Positions 16,134-24,514 of a stretch of DNA of 64,000 nucleotides are shown here, one piece after another. The position numbers and the translations under genes are program-made. The notes below the pieces were generated by a model. It was not told where the DNA came from and made no database searches. It saw only the letters and a program-made list of their open reading frames with translations. Source of the stretch: an uncultured Muribaculaceae bacterium (GTDB lineage: Bacteria; Bacteroidota; Bacteroidia; Bacteroidales; Muribaculaceae); NCBI GenBank assembly GCA_910578365.1, contig CAJTRC010000001.1:1-64000 (forward strand), in the 5' to 3' direction. Numbering within the stretch: position 1 is the first letter of the stretch; each line of letters begins with the position of its first letter.

Positions 16134-18333
16134 GTACCACGCGGTCGTTGAGTTCGGCCAGTTTGGCATTGTTCCATCGGTCGGTAGTGCCTACCAGATA
16201 GCCTGTGATGCGTTGCAGGCGGTCGATTGTCTTGCTGCCGCAGCGCGGACATTCCTGCAGGTCTTTGCTGGCATCTTCATAACCGCAGTACATGCAGCGG
16301 TTGCGGTTATGGTTTACCGAGCAGTAGCCTATGTTGTGCCGGTCCATAAGGTCGACTATGGCCGATATGGCTTCGGGATTGTGGGTTGCGTCGCCGTCGA
16401 TTTCCACATAGAATATGTGTCCTCCGCGTGTGAGTTCGTGGTAGGGTGCCTCGATGCGTGCCTTATGGCGGGGCGAACAGTGGTAGTGTACCGGCACATG
16501 GTTCGAGTTGGTGTAGTAAGCACGGTCGGTTATGCCTGGCAGCGAGCCATATGTTTTGCGGTCTTTGGCGGTGAATTTGCCGCTGAGTCCTTCGGCGGGG
16601 GTGGCGAGCACCGAGAAGTTGTGGTTGTATTTCTCGCTGTATTCGTTTGCACGGCTGCGCATGTGGCCTACTATACGCAGTCCGAGTTGCTGCGACTGCT
16701 CGTCTTCGCCGTGGTGCTTGCCGGTAAGGGCTACAAGGCATTCGGCCAGACCGATGAAACCTATGCCGAGTGTGCCGTGATTGATTACCGGCTCTATGGT
16801 TTCTTCGGGACCGAGTTCGGAGGCGCCGTTCCACAGCTTGGACATAAGCAGGGGGAACTGCTTTACGAGTGCGGTTTTCTGGAAGTCAAAGCGGTCGCAA
16901 AGCTGACGCGCGGCTATGTCGAGTACGTTGTCGAGGCGGTGGAAGAAGGCATCGATGCGTTCGGCCCTGTCCTTGATGTTCATGCACTCTATGGCCAGAC
17001 GTACTATATTCACGGTGGTGAAACTGAGGTTTCCGCGTCCGATTGAGGTCTTCTCGCCGTAGCGGTCTTCGAACACTCGTGTGCGGCAACCCATGGTTGC
17101 TACCTCGTATTTGTAGCGCAGAGGGTCGTCGGCACGCCATTTTTCGTGTTGGTTGAAGGTGGCGTCGAGGTTCACGAAGTTGGGGAAGAACCGTCGGGCG
17201 GTTACTTTGCAGGCCAGCTGAAAAAGGTCGTAGTTGGGGTCTTCGGGCAGATAGCTCACGCCGCGTTTCTTCTTCCATATCTGGATAGGGAATATGGCTG
17301 TGGCTCCGTTGCCCACGCCTTCGTATGTGGAGTTGAGCAGCTCGCGAATAATGCAGCGGCCTTCGGCTGAAGTATCGGTGCCATAGTTGATCGACGAGAA
17401 CACCACCTGATTGCCGCCGCGCGAGTGTATGGTATTCATATTGTGTATGAATGCCTCCATTGCCTGGTGAACACGGCTGACGGTGCGGTTTATGGCATGC
17501 TGCAGGGCGCGGTCGCTGCCGGTGAGGCCGTCGAGAGGGCGCTTTATATAGTCTGCGAGCTTTGCGTTGTACAGTTTGCTGTAGTCTTCGCCACTGAGTA
17601 CTTCCACATTCTTTACTTCTTCAATAAACGATGAGCGGACGAAGGGTGCCAGATAGAAGTCGAAAGCCGGAATTGCCTGTCCGCCGTGCATTTCGTTCTG
17701 GGCGGTTTCGAGCGATATACAGGCGATAATCGATGCTGTTTCGATGCGTTTTGCCGGGCGTGACTCACCGTGGCCGGCTATGAAGCCGTACTCGAGTATG
17801 CGGTCGAGCGGATGTTGCACGCAGGTAAGGCTCTTGGTGGGGTAGTAGTCCTTGTCGTGTATGTGTATGTAGTTGTGGCGGACGGCTTCGCGAACTTCGG
17901 CCGAGAGCAGATAATCGTCGACGAACGGCTTTGTAGTTTCGCTGGCGAATTTCATCATCATGCCTGCCGGCGAGTCGGTATTCATGTTGGCGTTCTCGCG
18001 GGTGATATCGTTGTTCTTGGCCTCGATGATTTCGTGGAACATGTCGGTGGTCTTGGCGCGGCGGGCAATGCTGCGCTGGTCGCGATATGCTATATAGCGT
18101 TTGGCTACTTCCTTGCGGGGTGAGTTCATCAGCTCCAGCTCCACCATGTCCTGTATCTGTTCTACAGTCATGCGTTCGTCGCCGCTGAGCGATATGCGCA
18201 CCGAGATTCGGTTGATAAGGTTTTCGTCCTCACCTTGCTCGGTCTGAATCATCGCCTTCCGGATTGCCGCTTTGATTTTTTCTTCGTTGAAGCCCACGAC
18301 ACGGCCATCGCGCTTCACTACAGTCTGTATCAT
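16126..18333 (-). CDS. nrdD: Anaerobic ribonucleoside-triphosphate reductase NrdD
   Basis: The 735-residue protein begins with an ATP-cone (VVKRDGRVVGFNEEKI, residues 5-20, to about 95) that senses ATP/dATP. A glycyl-radical reductase domain follows. Near the end are four zinc-binding Cys (CMYC near 683, CPRC near 696) and the radical-bearing loop RITGYLVG near 708. It makes deoxynucleotides without oxygen, so this organism can replicate anaerobically. It is the first gene of nrdD-nrdG and has its own promoter and possible operator. Confidence 0.95.
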   Translation of the reverse strand: MIQTVVKRDGRVVGFNEEKIKAAIRKAMIQTEQGEDENLINRISVRISLSGDERMTVEQIQDMVELELMNSPRKEVAKRYIAYRDQRSIARRAKTTDMFHEIIEAKNNDITRENANMNTDSPAGMMMKFASETTKPFVDDYLLSAEVREAVRHNYIHIHDKDYYPTKSLTCVQHPLDRILEYGFIAGHGESRPAKRIETASIIACISLETAQNEMHGGQAIPAFDFYLAPFVRSSFIEEVKNVEVLSGEDYSKLYNAKLADYIKRPLDGLTGSDRALQHAINRTVSRVHQAMEAFIHNMNTIHSRGGNQVVFSSINYGTDTSAEGRCIIRELLNSTYEGVGNGATAIFPIQIWKKKRGVSYLPEDPNYDLFQLACKVTARRFFPNFVNLDATFNQHEKWRADDPLRYKYEVATMGCRTRVFEDRYGEKTSIGRGNLSFTTVNIVRLAIECMNIKDRAERIDAFFHRLDNVLDIAARQLCDRFDFQKTALVKQFPLLMSKLWNGASELGPEETIEPVINHGTLGIGFIGLAECLVALTGKHHGEDEQSQQLGLRIVGHMRSRANEYSEKYNHNFSVLATPAEGLSGKFTAKDRKTYGSLPGITDRAYYTNSNHVPVHYHCSPRHKARIEAPYHELTRGGHIFYVEIDGDATHNPEAISAIVDLMDRHNIGYCSVNHNRNRCMYCGYEDASKDLQECPRCGSKTIDRLQRITGYLVGTTDRWNNAKLAELNDRVVHE

Positions 18334-18372
18334 TATGTTTATTTTCTGGGGGGATTATGGCGCTTACCTTAG

Positions 18373-18391
18373 GCAATTGCGTTGCAATTGC
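18373..18391. promoter_or_regulatory. Double GCAATTGC palindrome at the nrdD transcript start
   Basis: Two copies of the self-complementary octamer GCAATTGC (18373-18380 and 18384-18391) are separated by GTT. They lie just downstream of the -7 box, over the expected +1 to +20. An NrdR-box does not match. Confidence 0.45.
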
Positions 18392-18396
18392 GGCTG

Positions 18397-18427
18397 CAAA
18401 GCTACGAAAAATTATCCATTCGGGCAA
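18397..18427 (-). promoter_or_regulatory. Promoter of nrdD-nrdG
   Basis: On the minus strand, TTG (plus bases 18425-18427), 20 nt and TAGCTTTG (18397-18404). The leader is about 58 nt. Confidence 0.7.
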
Positions 18428-18443
18428 GTTTTATTTAAATAAA

Positions 18444-18482
18444 AACGTTGAAAGTTTTCCATTTTGGAAAACTTTCAACGTT
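18444..18482 (-). terminator. Intrinsic terminator after ftsH
   Basis: A perfect 18-bp stem (18444-18461 with 18465-18482, loop TTT) is followed on the minus strand by a T-rich run. It lies 70 bp beyond the ftsH stop. Confidence 0.85.
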
Positions 18483-18552
18483 AAAAATATCGCTAATATG
18501 CTGAAATTCAGTATAAGTTGTCTTTGTTTTGGATAACTTTGGGCTTTCAGGG

Positions 18553-20598
18553 CTATTCCGGGTTGTATGGCGGAGGCGTTTGCGCGGGTGAATCACCGCT
18601 ATCAGATTGATTATCCGATTCTGAGCCTTCGGCCGGCGATGCTTCGGGTAGTGCCGGGGTATCGCCGTTCTTGCCGAGAATCTCGTCGGTACGCGAAGCC
18701 CATTTGCGGGGGCCGAATATACGTGCGGCATCGTCGGTGAATATCACCTCGCGCTTTATCAGCAACTCGGCCAGCTCGTGGTGCTCCTTGGCATACTTTG
18801 TAAGAATGTCTTTCGCACGCTGGTACTGCTCGGAGATAATACGGCTTACCTCCTCGTCGATAATCTTGGCGCGTTCGTTGCTGTACGGCTTGCTGAAACC
18901 ATAGTCCTGACCGGTGCTGTCGTAGTAGCAGAGGTTGGGCAGTCTGTCGCTCATGCCGTAGTAAACAACCATGGCATAAGCCTGCTTGGTCACACGTTCG
19001 AGGTCGTTTGCAGCACCGGTGCTTACGTGTCCCAGGAAGAGCTCTTCGGCAGCACGTCCGCCCAGCAGCGAGCAAAGCTGGTCGAGCAACGCTTCGGTGG
19101 GAGTAATCTGACGCTCCTCGGGCAGATACCATGCAGCTCCGAGGGCTTTGCCGCGCGGCACAATTGTTACCTTTACCAGTGGGTTGGCGTAGCGCAGATT
19201 CCACGACACTGCTGCGTGGCCGGCCTCATGTACGGCGATGGCACGTTTTTCTTCGTCGGTGGTTATCTTGGTGCGCTTCTCCAGGCCGCCTATTATGCGG
19301 TCGACAGCGGCAATGAAGTCCTCGCGGGTTACCTCTTTCTTGTCGTTTCGGGCGGCAATAAGCGCAGCCTCGTTGCATACGTTGGCAATGTCAGCGCCGC
19401 TGAAACCCGGAGTCTGGCGTGCCAGCAGGTCGATGTCAAGGTCAGGAGCAGTCTTTATGTTGCGCAGGTGTACTTTGAAAATTTCCACACGCTCGTTGAG
19501 GTCGGGCAGATCGACATATATCTGACGGTCGAAACGTCCGGCACGCAGCAAGGCCTTGTCGAGGATGTCGGCGCGGTTGGTGGCGGCAAGGATTATAACA
19601 CCGCTGTTCGACCCGAAACCGTCCATTTCGGTAAGCAGCTGGTTGAGGGTGTTTTCGCGTTCGTCGTTGCTGCCCATGTTCGGGTTGCGGCCACGTGCGC
19701 GGCCCACAGCGTCGATTTCATCGATAAATACGATACAGGGGGCTTTCTCCTTGGCCTGACGGAAAAGGTCGCGTACGCGCGATGCACCCACGCCTACGAA
19801 CATTTCCACAAAATCACTGCCCGACATTGAGAAAAAAGGTACATTGGCTTCACCGGCCACAGCCTTGGCCAGAAGGGTCTTGCCGGTGCCGGGAGGGCCA
19901 ACCAGCAGCGCACCCTTGGGAATCTTGCCGCCGAGGTCGGTGTAGCGTTTGGGGTTTTTGAGGAATTCAACGATTTCCTCAACTTCGGTTTTGGCTTCGG
20001 CCTGTCCGGCCACATCCTTGAATGTGACCTTTACTGAGTTGTTTTTATCGAACAAAGCCGCCTTGGATTTGCCGACGCTGAACACTCCGGCGCCACCGGA
20101 GCCACCTCCCGACATACGACGCATTATAAAAAGCCACACTGCTATCATCAGAATAATGGGGCCAAAAGCCCACAACAGACTGTTGAACTGGCTGCTTTTC
20201 TCGTATTTGACACTTCCGTTGAAGTATCCTTTGACACGCCAGCTGTCAACCATGTCGTCGAATTTTGAGGTGGAGGGTATGGTTGTGGTTATTTCAGGCT
20301 TGATGCTCGACCCGGGTTTATACTCGGTGTTTTTGAAAAGCACCGATGCAAGGGAATCGGAAATTTCGGCTTTCGCCTCTCTTGCATCGCCATATACCAC
20401 AAGATTCTTGATTCCGCCCTGTTCGGCATAGGCCGTGAACTGCGAGTAATCCACTTCTTTGGTAATGGTATTGTCGTCGAGGTAATACATGCCAAGCAGG
20501 AATATAAGCACTATGGCATACATCCAGTACATGTTGAAGCGAAACGGATTCTTCTTTCCGTTGCCTTTGTTATTGAATGAGTTGGGAGGTATTGGCAT
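18553..20598 (-). CDS. ftsH: ATP-dependent zinc metalloprotease FtsH
   Basis: The 681-residue membrane protease has an N-terminal helix (about residues 25-42), a periplasmic segment and a second helix (about 145-160). The AAA domain carries GPPGTGKT near 237 and FIDEIDA, with second-region SRH motif ATNR. The zinc site is HEAGH near 457. The tail is Ser/Pro/Glu-rich and variable. FtsH forms hexamers that pull and degrade damaged membrane proteins and some regulators. It follows rsfS by 35 bp, a common Bacteroidetes order. Confidence 0.96.
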   Translation of the reverse strand: MPIPPNSFNNKGNGKKNPFRFNMYWMYAIVLIFLLGMYYLDDNTITKEVDYSQFTAYAEQGGIKNLVVYGDAREAKAEISDSLASVLFKNTEYKPGSSIKPEITTTIPSTSKFDDMVDSWRVKGYFNGSVKYEKSSQFNSLLWAFGPIILMIAVWLFIMRRMSGGGSGGAGVFSVGKSKAALFDKNNSVKVTFKDVAGQAEAKTEVEEIVEFLKNPKRYTDLGGKIPKGALLVGPPGTGKTLLAKAVAGEANVPFFSMSGSDFVEMFVGVGASRVRDLFRQAKEKAPCIVFIDEIDAVGRARGRNPNMGSNDERENTLNQLLTEMDGFGSNSGVIILAATNRADILDKALLRAGRFDRQIYVDLPDLNERVEIFKVHLRNIKTAPDLDIDLLARQTPGFSGADIANVCNEAALIAARNDKKEVTREDFIAAVDRIIGGLEKRTKITTDEEKRAIAVHEAGHAAVSWNLRYANPLVKVTIVPRGKALGAAWYLPEERQITPTEALLDQLCSLLGGRAAEELFLGHVSTGAANDLERVTKQAYAMVVYYGMSDRLPNLCYYDSTGQDYGFSKPYSNERAKIIDEEVSRIISEQYQRAKDILTKYAKEHHELAELLIKREVIFTDDAARIFGPRKWASRTDEILGKNGDTPALPEASPAEGSESDNQSDSGDSPAQTPPPYNPE

Positions 20599-20633
20599 AT
20601 AGGATTATGTGTAGTTTCTCCTTGCGGGAATGA

Positions 20634-21002
20634 TTAATCTAAATCCGGAATATCGGTTATAACGGCATCGCTCCAGAGGTCTTCGAGGTTGTAGCGGATT
20701 CGTGCTTCGGGCTGGAATATGTGTACCAGGGTGTCGCCGTAGTCTACCACAATCCACTCTGCGTTTGTGTAGCCGTCGTAATTATAAGGTTTTGTATCGC
20801 CGTTTTCAAGCACAAACTCGCGTACGCTGTCAGCTATCGCTCCGACCTGCATGTTGCTGTTGCCTTCGGCAATTATGAAGCGGCTTACCGGAGCTGCCTC
20901 TATGTGGGTCATATCTACTATGCTTATATTGCGACCTTTACGATTTTGGATACCTTCAATAATAAGTTTTGAGAGGTCATTGATATTGTTTTTATTTGGC
21001 AT
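20634..21002 (-). CDS. rsfS: Ribosomal silencing factor RsfS
   Basis: The 122-residue protein matches the RsfS/Iojap family in length and motifs: FIIAEGNSN near residue 42, and EWIVVDYGDTLVHIF near 83-97. The family binds L14 and blocks subunit joining when nutrients are low. It heads the rsfS-ftsH unit behind a consensus promoter. Confidence 0.93.
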   Translation of the reverse strand: MPNKNNINDLSKLIIEGIQNRKGRNISIVDMTHIEAAPVSRFIIAEGNSNMQVGAIADSVREFVLENGDTKPYNYDGYTNAEWIVVDYGDTLVHIFQPEARIRYNLEDLWSDAVITDIPDLD

Positions 21003-21022
21003 GCGTGATGATTTTGGTGATG

Positions 21023-21054
21023 CAAAATTAACTATATATTTCCATTATAACAAA
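21023..21054 (-). promoter_or_regulatory. Promoter of rsfS-ftsH
   Basis: TTTG (plus bases 21051-21054), a spacer of exactly 20 nt and TAATTTTG (21023-21030) on the minus strand. The leader is short, about 15-20 nt. Confidence 0.75.
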
Positions 21055-21097
21055 ACAAAGGCCAAAAATGATGAATTTTGACATTTTTTTTGAAGCT

Positions 21098-22351
21098 CTA
21101 TTCATATCGCACGCTTTGGGCGGGATCCACGCGCGATGCGGCTATGGCCGGAACTGTGAGTACAAGCCACGCTGCGGCGGCTACTCCGATGTTGATAAGG
21201 AGTATGGCGGTGAAATCGAATTCTACCGGAACACTGCGCAAATAATACATCTGAGGGTCGAGTTGCAGCAGTCCGAAATGCTGTTGCAGCCACATCAGAC
21301 CCAGACCAAAAATATTGCCTATGAACATACCTATCAGTGCCATTCGCATGGCCATGCGGCGGAATATGCCGCGGATAAGTCGCCTCGACGCTCCGAGGGT
21401 GCGCAATATGCCTATAGTCGAAACTCGCTCAAGTACAATCAGAAAAAGGCTCGACACAAGCGTAAATCCGGCCACGCAAAGCATCAGCGCGAATATTACC
21501 ACCACATTGGTATCGAGGAGCGACAGCCAGTTGAAATACATCGAACCTTTATGCAGCACCGTGTCGACAGGGTAGATATACTCACTGCGTCCGTTGTAGT
21601 AATCGTCGAGCAGAATGTCGTACAGGCGCTGTGAAACAGCCGGCACACTATCCACAGGCAAGCCGCTGATGTCTATGCCGGTGCCGCTTATGGAGTCTAT
21701 ACCGGCCACCCGGCGCAGACCTTTGATTCCGGCGAACGCTACTGTGCCGTCGTAGTCGCTGATATCCGACCTGTAGATGCCTGCCACGGTGTATCGGCGC
21801 GATTTTATATTGTCGTTGATAAAGAATGTGGCCTCGATTTTTTCGCCGGTCTGTATCTGCAGCTGTTTTGCTGTGGTGGCCGATATTACAATATGGTTGA
21901 CACAACTATCCCGGGTATAGTCGGGCCATACGCCATCAATAATCATCGACCGTTCGAAAGCAAAACCATGGTTATCGTCGCGGGCTGTCAGAATCAGAGC
22001 GCAGAAATCGTCGGCAGTCTTCAGCATCACCGGCTGGCGCAGTACTACGGAAGCTGTGGCCCGGGGAGCCGCCTCGCTTATAGCGCGGATTAACTGCGGA
22101 GTTAGCTGTATGGTGGCTGCGGTAGCTCCGGATGAATCAGTATATCGGGGGCCAATGGAAATTTCAGACTCGAACCCACTGATTTTATCGCGTATCTGAT
22201 GCTTGAAGCCGAGTACTATACATACGGTGAACTCCATAATCATAAGTGCCAGTGCCACCCCGGCTACGGCAATCACCACCCCGGCGGAGGCGCTTCGCGA
22301 GCCGCCGCCGCCCAACTTCAGGCGCAGGGATATCCAGTTGCTTATATTCAT
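21098..22351 (-). CDS. LolC/LolE-type ABC transporter permease
   Basis: The 417-residue protein has the FtsX/LolC layout: one helix near the N-terminus (residues 24-48), a periplasmic domain of about 220 residues, then three helices (about 275-300, 320-345, 370-395). The N-terminal SRSASAGVVIAVAGVALA resembles LolC/E. With a LolD ATPase it would extract lipoproteins from the inner membrane. No ATPase gene adjoins it. The start codon lies only 7 bp beyond a TAATTTTG box (22359-22366), so the message may have almost no leader. Confidence 0.85.
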   Translation of the reverse strand: MNISNWISLRLKLGGGGSRSASAGVVIAVAGVALALMIMEFTVCIVLGFKHQIRDKISGFESEISIGPRYTDSSGATAATIQLTPQLIRAISEAAPRATASVVLRQPVMLKTADDFCALILTARDDNHGFAFERSMIIDGVWPDYTRDSCVNHIVISATTAKQLQIQTGEKIEATFFINDNIKSRRYTVAGIYRSDISDYDGTVAFAGIKGLRRVAGIDSISGTGIDISGLPVDSVPAVSQRLYDILLDDYYNGRSEYIYPVDTVLHKGSMYFNWLSLLDTNVVVIFALMLCVAGFTLVSSLFLIVLERVSTIGILRTLGASRRLIRGIFRRMAMRMALIGMFIGNIFGLGLMWLQQHFGLLQLDPQMYYLRSVPVEFDFTAILLINIGVAAAAWLVLTVPAIAASRVDPAQSVRYE

Positions 22352-22358
22352 TTCAGTA

Positions 22359-22366
22359 CAAAATTA
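22359..22366 (-). promoter_or_regulatory. -7 box (TAATTTTG) next to the LolC/E-type start codon
   Basis: The minus-strand match ends 7 nt before the ATG. No -33 TTG is seen at 19-21 nt, so the call rests on the -7 box alone. Confidence 0.4.
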
Positions 22367-22405
22367 CGTAAAATTACGCAAATAAAGAAATAAGGCGCTC
22401 GAATA

Positions 22406-22437
22406 TTTGCAATATTCAAAAAAAACTACTAAATTTG
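22406..22437 (+). promoter_or_regulatory. Promoter of rpmH
   Basis: TTTG at 22406-22409, exactly 20 nt, then TAAATTTG at 22430-22437. This is among the closest fits to consensus in the window, as expected for a ribosomal protein gene. The leader is about 37 nt and A-rich. Confidence 0.85.
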
Positions 22438-22480
22438 CACTCCGAAAAGCAAGAAAAATAATCAACAAACTATAAAGGCA

Positions 22481-22636
22481 ATGAAAAGAACTTTCCAACC
22501 CTCTAACCGCAAGCGAGTTAATAAACACGGTTTCCGTGAAAGAATGTCTACCCCCGATGGTCGCAAAGTCCTCGCACGTCGTCGTGCTAAAGGCCGTGCC
22601 CGTCTGACCGTTTCGGACTCGATTGCCAGCAAGTAA
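22481..22636 (+). CDS. rpmH: 50S ribosomal protein L34
   Basis: ATG at 22481 to TAA at 22634-22636 encodes 51 residues starting MKRTFQPSNRKRVNKHGF and ending LTVSDSIASK. This is the highly conserved, very basic L34, in which almost all positions of the family core are kept (FRERM, DGRKVLARRRAKGR). L34 is part of the large ribosomal subunit. The usual rnpA/dnaA neighbours are absent. It stands alone between its own promoter and terminator, divergent from the LolC/E-type gene. Confidence 0.97.
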   Translation: MKRTFQPSNRKRVNKHGFRERMSTPDGRKVLARRRAKGRARLTVSDSIASK

Positions 22637-22662
22637 ACCAATTTCCTTGCAAAATACAACTG

Positions 22663-22698
22663 CGGGGCAGCCTTCAAAAGAGGTTGCCCCGTTGGTTT
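22663..22698 (+). terminator. Intrinsic terminator of rpmH
   Basis: CGGGGCAGCCT (22663-22673) pairs with 22681-22691 with one G-T pair. TTGGTTTTT follows. Confidence 0.85.
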
Positions 22699-22705
22699 TT
22701 ATACT

Positions 22706-22733
22706 TTTAGACCCCGTTTCCCAATATTTATTA
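22706..22733. repeat. Dispersed repeat, copy 1 (resembles 31662-31690)
   Basis: The segment AGACCCCGT, then a C-rich stretch, then AATAT and TTA matches the left arm of the hairpin at 31662-31712 over about 27 positions. Here the right arm is missing. The remaining bases up to 22793 show no gene. Confidence 0.45.
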
Positions 22734-22793
22734 TATAGTTATTAAGCAGGGCACTATAGGAGGGGTTGTGGGAGCACTTCTAATCCGGGTATG

Positions 22794-23597
22794 CTATTCA
22801 AATCGGTAGTTGTCGGCATCTTTGTAAAATGGGAAACGACGCCTGTACTGTTCCAATTTGTCTTTAAGCAGGGTGGCATAGATAATGCCGCTGTCGCTGA
22901 GCACGCCAACCGGCTTTCCCATGAAATCATATACCTCGCTCAGACCGTCATAACAACCATAGTCGTCAGTACCGGAACGGTCAGCGCCTACCACCACCGC
23001 CTGATTTTCGATTGCCCGCGCAATAAGCAGATGGCTCCACGCATAACTGCGCGAGTCGGGCCAGTTGGCCGGTATGAGCAACATGTCGTAACGCAGTCCG
23101 CGGTTGCGGCACCATGCCGGGAAACGCAGGTCGTAGCAAACTGTCATGCTTATATTCCAGCCACGATAACGAACTACCGGAGGTTCGCTTTCACCGGCCC
23201 CATAAAATTCACTTTCACGGCTTATGCCGAACAGATGGCGCTTGTCGTAAACAGCAAACTCTCCCGACGGCTCCACGAATACACAGTGGTTGGCCGGTCG
23301 CCGCTCGCTGTCGAGTTTCAGATAGCTGCCACATATGGCCACATTGTATTTTCGGGCCCATGCCAGCATACGGCCCAGAGTTGAGTCGGCGTCATTGTCA
23401 TAAGGCTCGGCTTTTTCCAAAGCCACTCCGGCATCGGCTATGAACGCGGTGCTGAACAGCTCGGGAAGGACGAGTAAATCGGTGCCGTGTTCGAGTAGTT
23501 CGAGAGCATTCTCGATTTTGCTGAAATTCTCTTCAGGATTCAGAAAACATATATCCAGAGGCAATACGCCAATCTTTAGGCTGTTATTGAATTTCAT
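22794..23597 (-). CDS. Nitrilase-superfamily amidase (omega-amidase YafV-like)
   Basis: The 267-residue cytoplasmic enzyme has the catalytic triad of carbon-nitrogen hydrolases: Glu in LPELF near 45, Lys in YDKRHLF near 116, and Cys in TVCYDLRFP near 152. The wider motifs GAGESE and PANWP fit the omega-amidase branch, which hydrolyses 2-oxoglutaramate or oxosuccinamate and so repairs by-products of transamination. It overlaps the upstream acyltransferase stop by 4 bp. Assignment to the branch is by motif only. Confidence 0.85.
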   Translation of the reverse strand: MKFNNSLKIGVLPLDICFLNPEENFSKIENALELLEHGTDLLVLPELFSTAFIADAGVALEKAEPYDNDADSTLGRMLAWARKYNVAICGSYLKLDSERRPANHCVFVEPSGEFAVYDKRHLFGISRESEFYGAGESEPPVVRYRGWNISMTVCYDLRFPAWCRNRGLRYDMLLIPANWPDSRSYAWSHLLIARAIENQAVVVGADRSGTDDYGCYDGLSEVYDFMGKPVGVLSDSGIIYATLLKDKLEQYRRRFPFYKDADNYRFE

Positions 23598-24133
23598 AAG
23601 GCGAACTTTTCGGGGAATTTACCGGTAAACGGTCTGTAATAGTCCTTTATGGCTTTCATGTCGGCTTCGAGGTCGCCGGTGGGGTTGAAGGTCTTGGTAA
23701 GATACACCGATTTGGTGCTGAAATCTATCGCTCCCAGCACTATAGGTATGTCAGCTCCGTAGGCTATGCGCAAAAAACCGGTGCGCCAGTTAGGATTTCG
23801 GCTACGTGTGCCTTCGGGAGTAATGGCCAGAGTGAGGCGCTTAGATTCGCGGAACCGTTCAATGAGGGTGTTGACAAGGTCGCCGCCGCTGCCTTTAGGT
23901 GGCACCGGCACACCGCCGATAGCGCGAAAAAAACAGCCCATAGGCCAGAAAAACCAGGCTTGTTTCATCAGAAAGCCGGCCCTGCGGCCAATCGCCGCAT
24001 AGGCCAGCTTGCCTATTACGAAGTCCCAGTTGCTGGTGTGTGGCGCCACACAGATAAGGCACCGCGGATAGTCGGGCACACTCACATGCAGTGTCCAGCC
24101 GGCCAGCCGCAGCAGTCTTGCAGCAAGATTCAC
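23594..24133 (-). CDS. Lysophospholipid acyltransferase-family protein (PlsC-like)
   Basis: The 179-residue protein is short for the family but holds both key motifs: HTSNWD (HX4D catalytic box, near residue 32) and ITPEGTR near 105. One hydrophobic segment near 55-75 may dip into the membrane. Such enzymes transfer acyl chains to lysophosphatidate or other lipids. It sits between a small conserved protein (3-bp gap) and the amidase (4-bp overlap). The acyl acceptor is not indicated. Confidence 0.82.
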   Translation of the reverse strand: MNLAARLLRLAGWTLHVSVPDYPRCLICVAPHTSNWDFVIGKLAYAAIGRRAGFLMKQAWFFWPMGCFFRAIGGVPVPPKGSGGDLVNTLIERFRESKRLTLAITPEGTRSRNPNWRTGFLRIAYGADIPIVLGAIDFSTKSVYLTKTFNPTGDLEADMKAIKDYYRPFTGKFPEKFAL

Positions 24134-24136
24134 TGT

Positions 24137-24490
24137 TTATTTCGCTTTGTTGGCTTCCTTGGCTTCTGTCGGAAGGGCTTTGTTCATTTCCTTCACAATC
24201 TCCTCCATGCGCAGGTTGAAGTTCTGGCGCAGTTTGGCGAAAGCAGCCTTGAAGTAAGTGCGGCGGGCCTTGCGGTATTCGGCATCGTTGGCAAAATCGC
24301 GGCGGCTCTTGTCGAAGTAGAATTTGCACTTGGATACAGTATCGGTCTGCAGTGCAGCCACGTCGCAGATAATACGGTGTGCGTCTTCACGCGAGAAGCC
24401 GTTGATGTAGTACGAGGCTACCAGAGTTTCGGCTGCAAGATCACCGCAGGCGTAGCGTACCTGTTTTTTGAATTTCTTGATGCTTGACAT
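24137..24490 (-). CDS. Small conserved helical protein, unknown function
   Basis: This 117-residue cytoplasmic protein is rich in Lys, Ala and Arg and looks mostly helical. It has no signal peptide or membrane segment and no motif I recognise. The frame begins 24 bp downstream of the threonine synthase-like gene and ends 3 bp before the acyltransferase gene, so it belongs to a four-gene unit. Codon use matches its neighbours. Confidence 0.7.
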   Translation of the reverse strand: MSSIKKFKKQVRYACGDLAAETLVASYYINGFSREDAHRIICDVAALQTDTVSKCKFYFDKSRRDFANDAEYRKARRTYFKAAFAKLRQNFNLRMEEIVKEMNKALPTEAKEANKAK

Positions 24491-24514
24491 TTTATATCAA
24501 TGTTAAAGTTTGTA

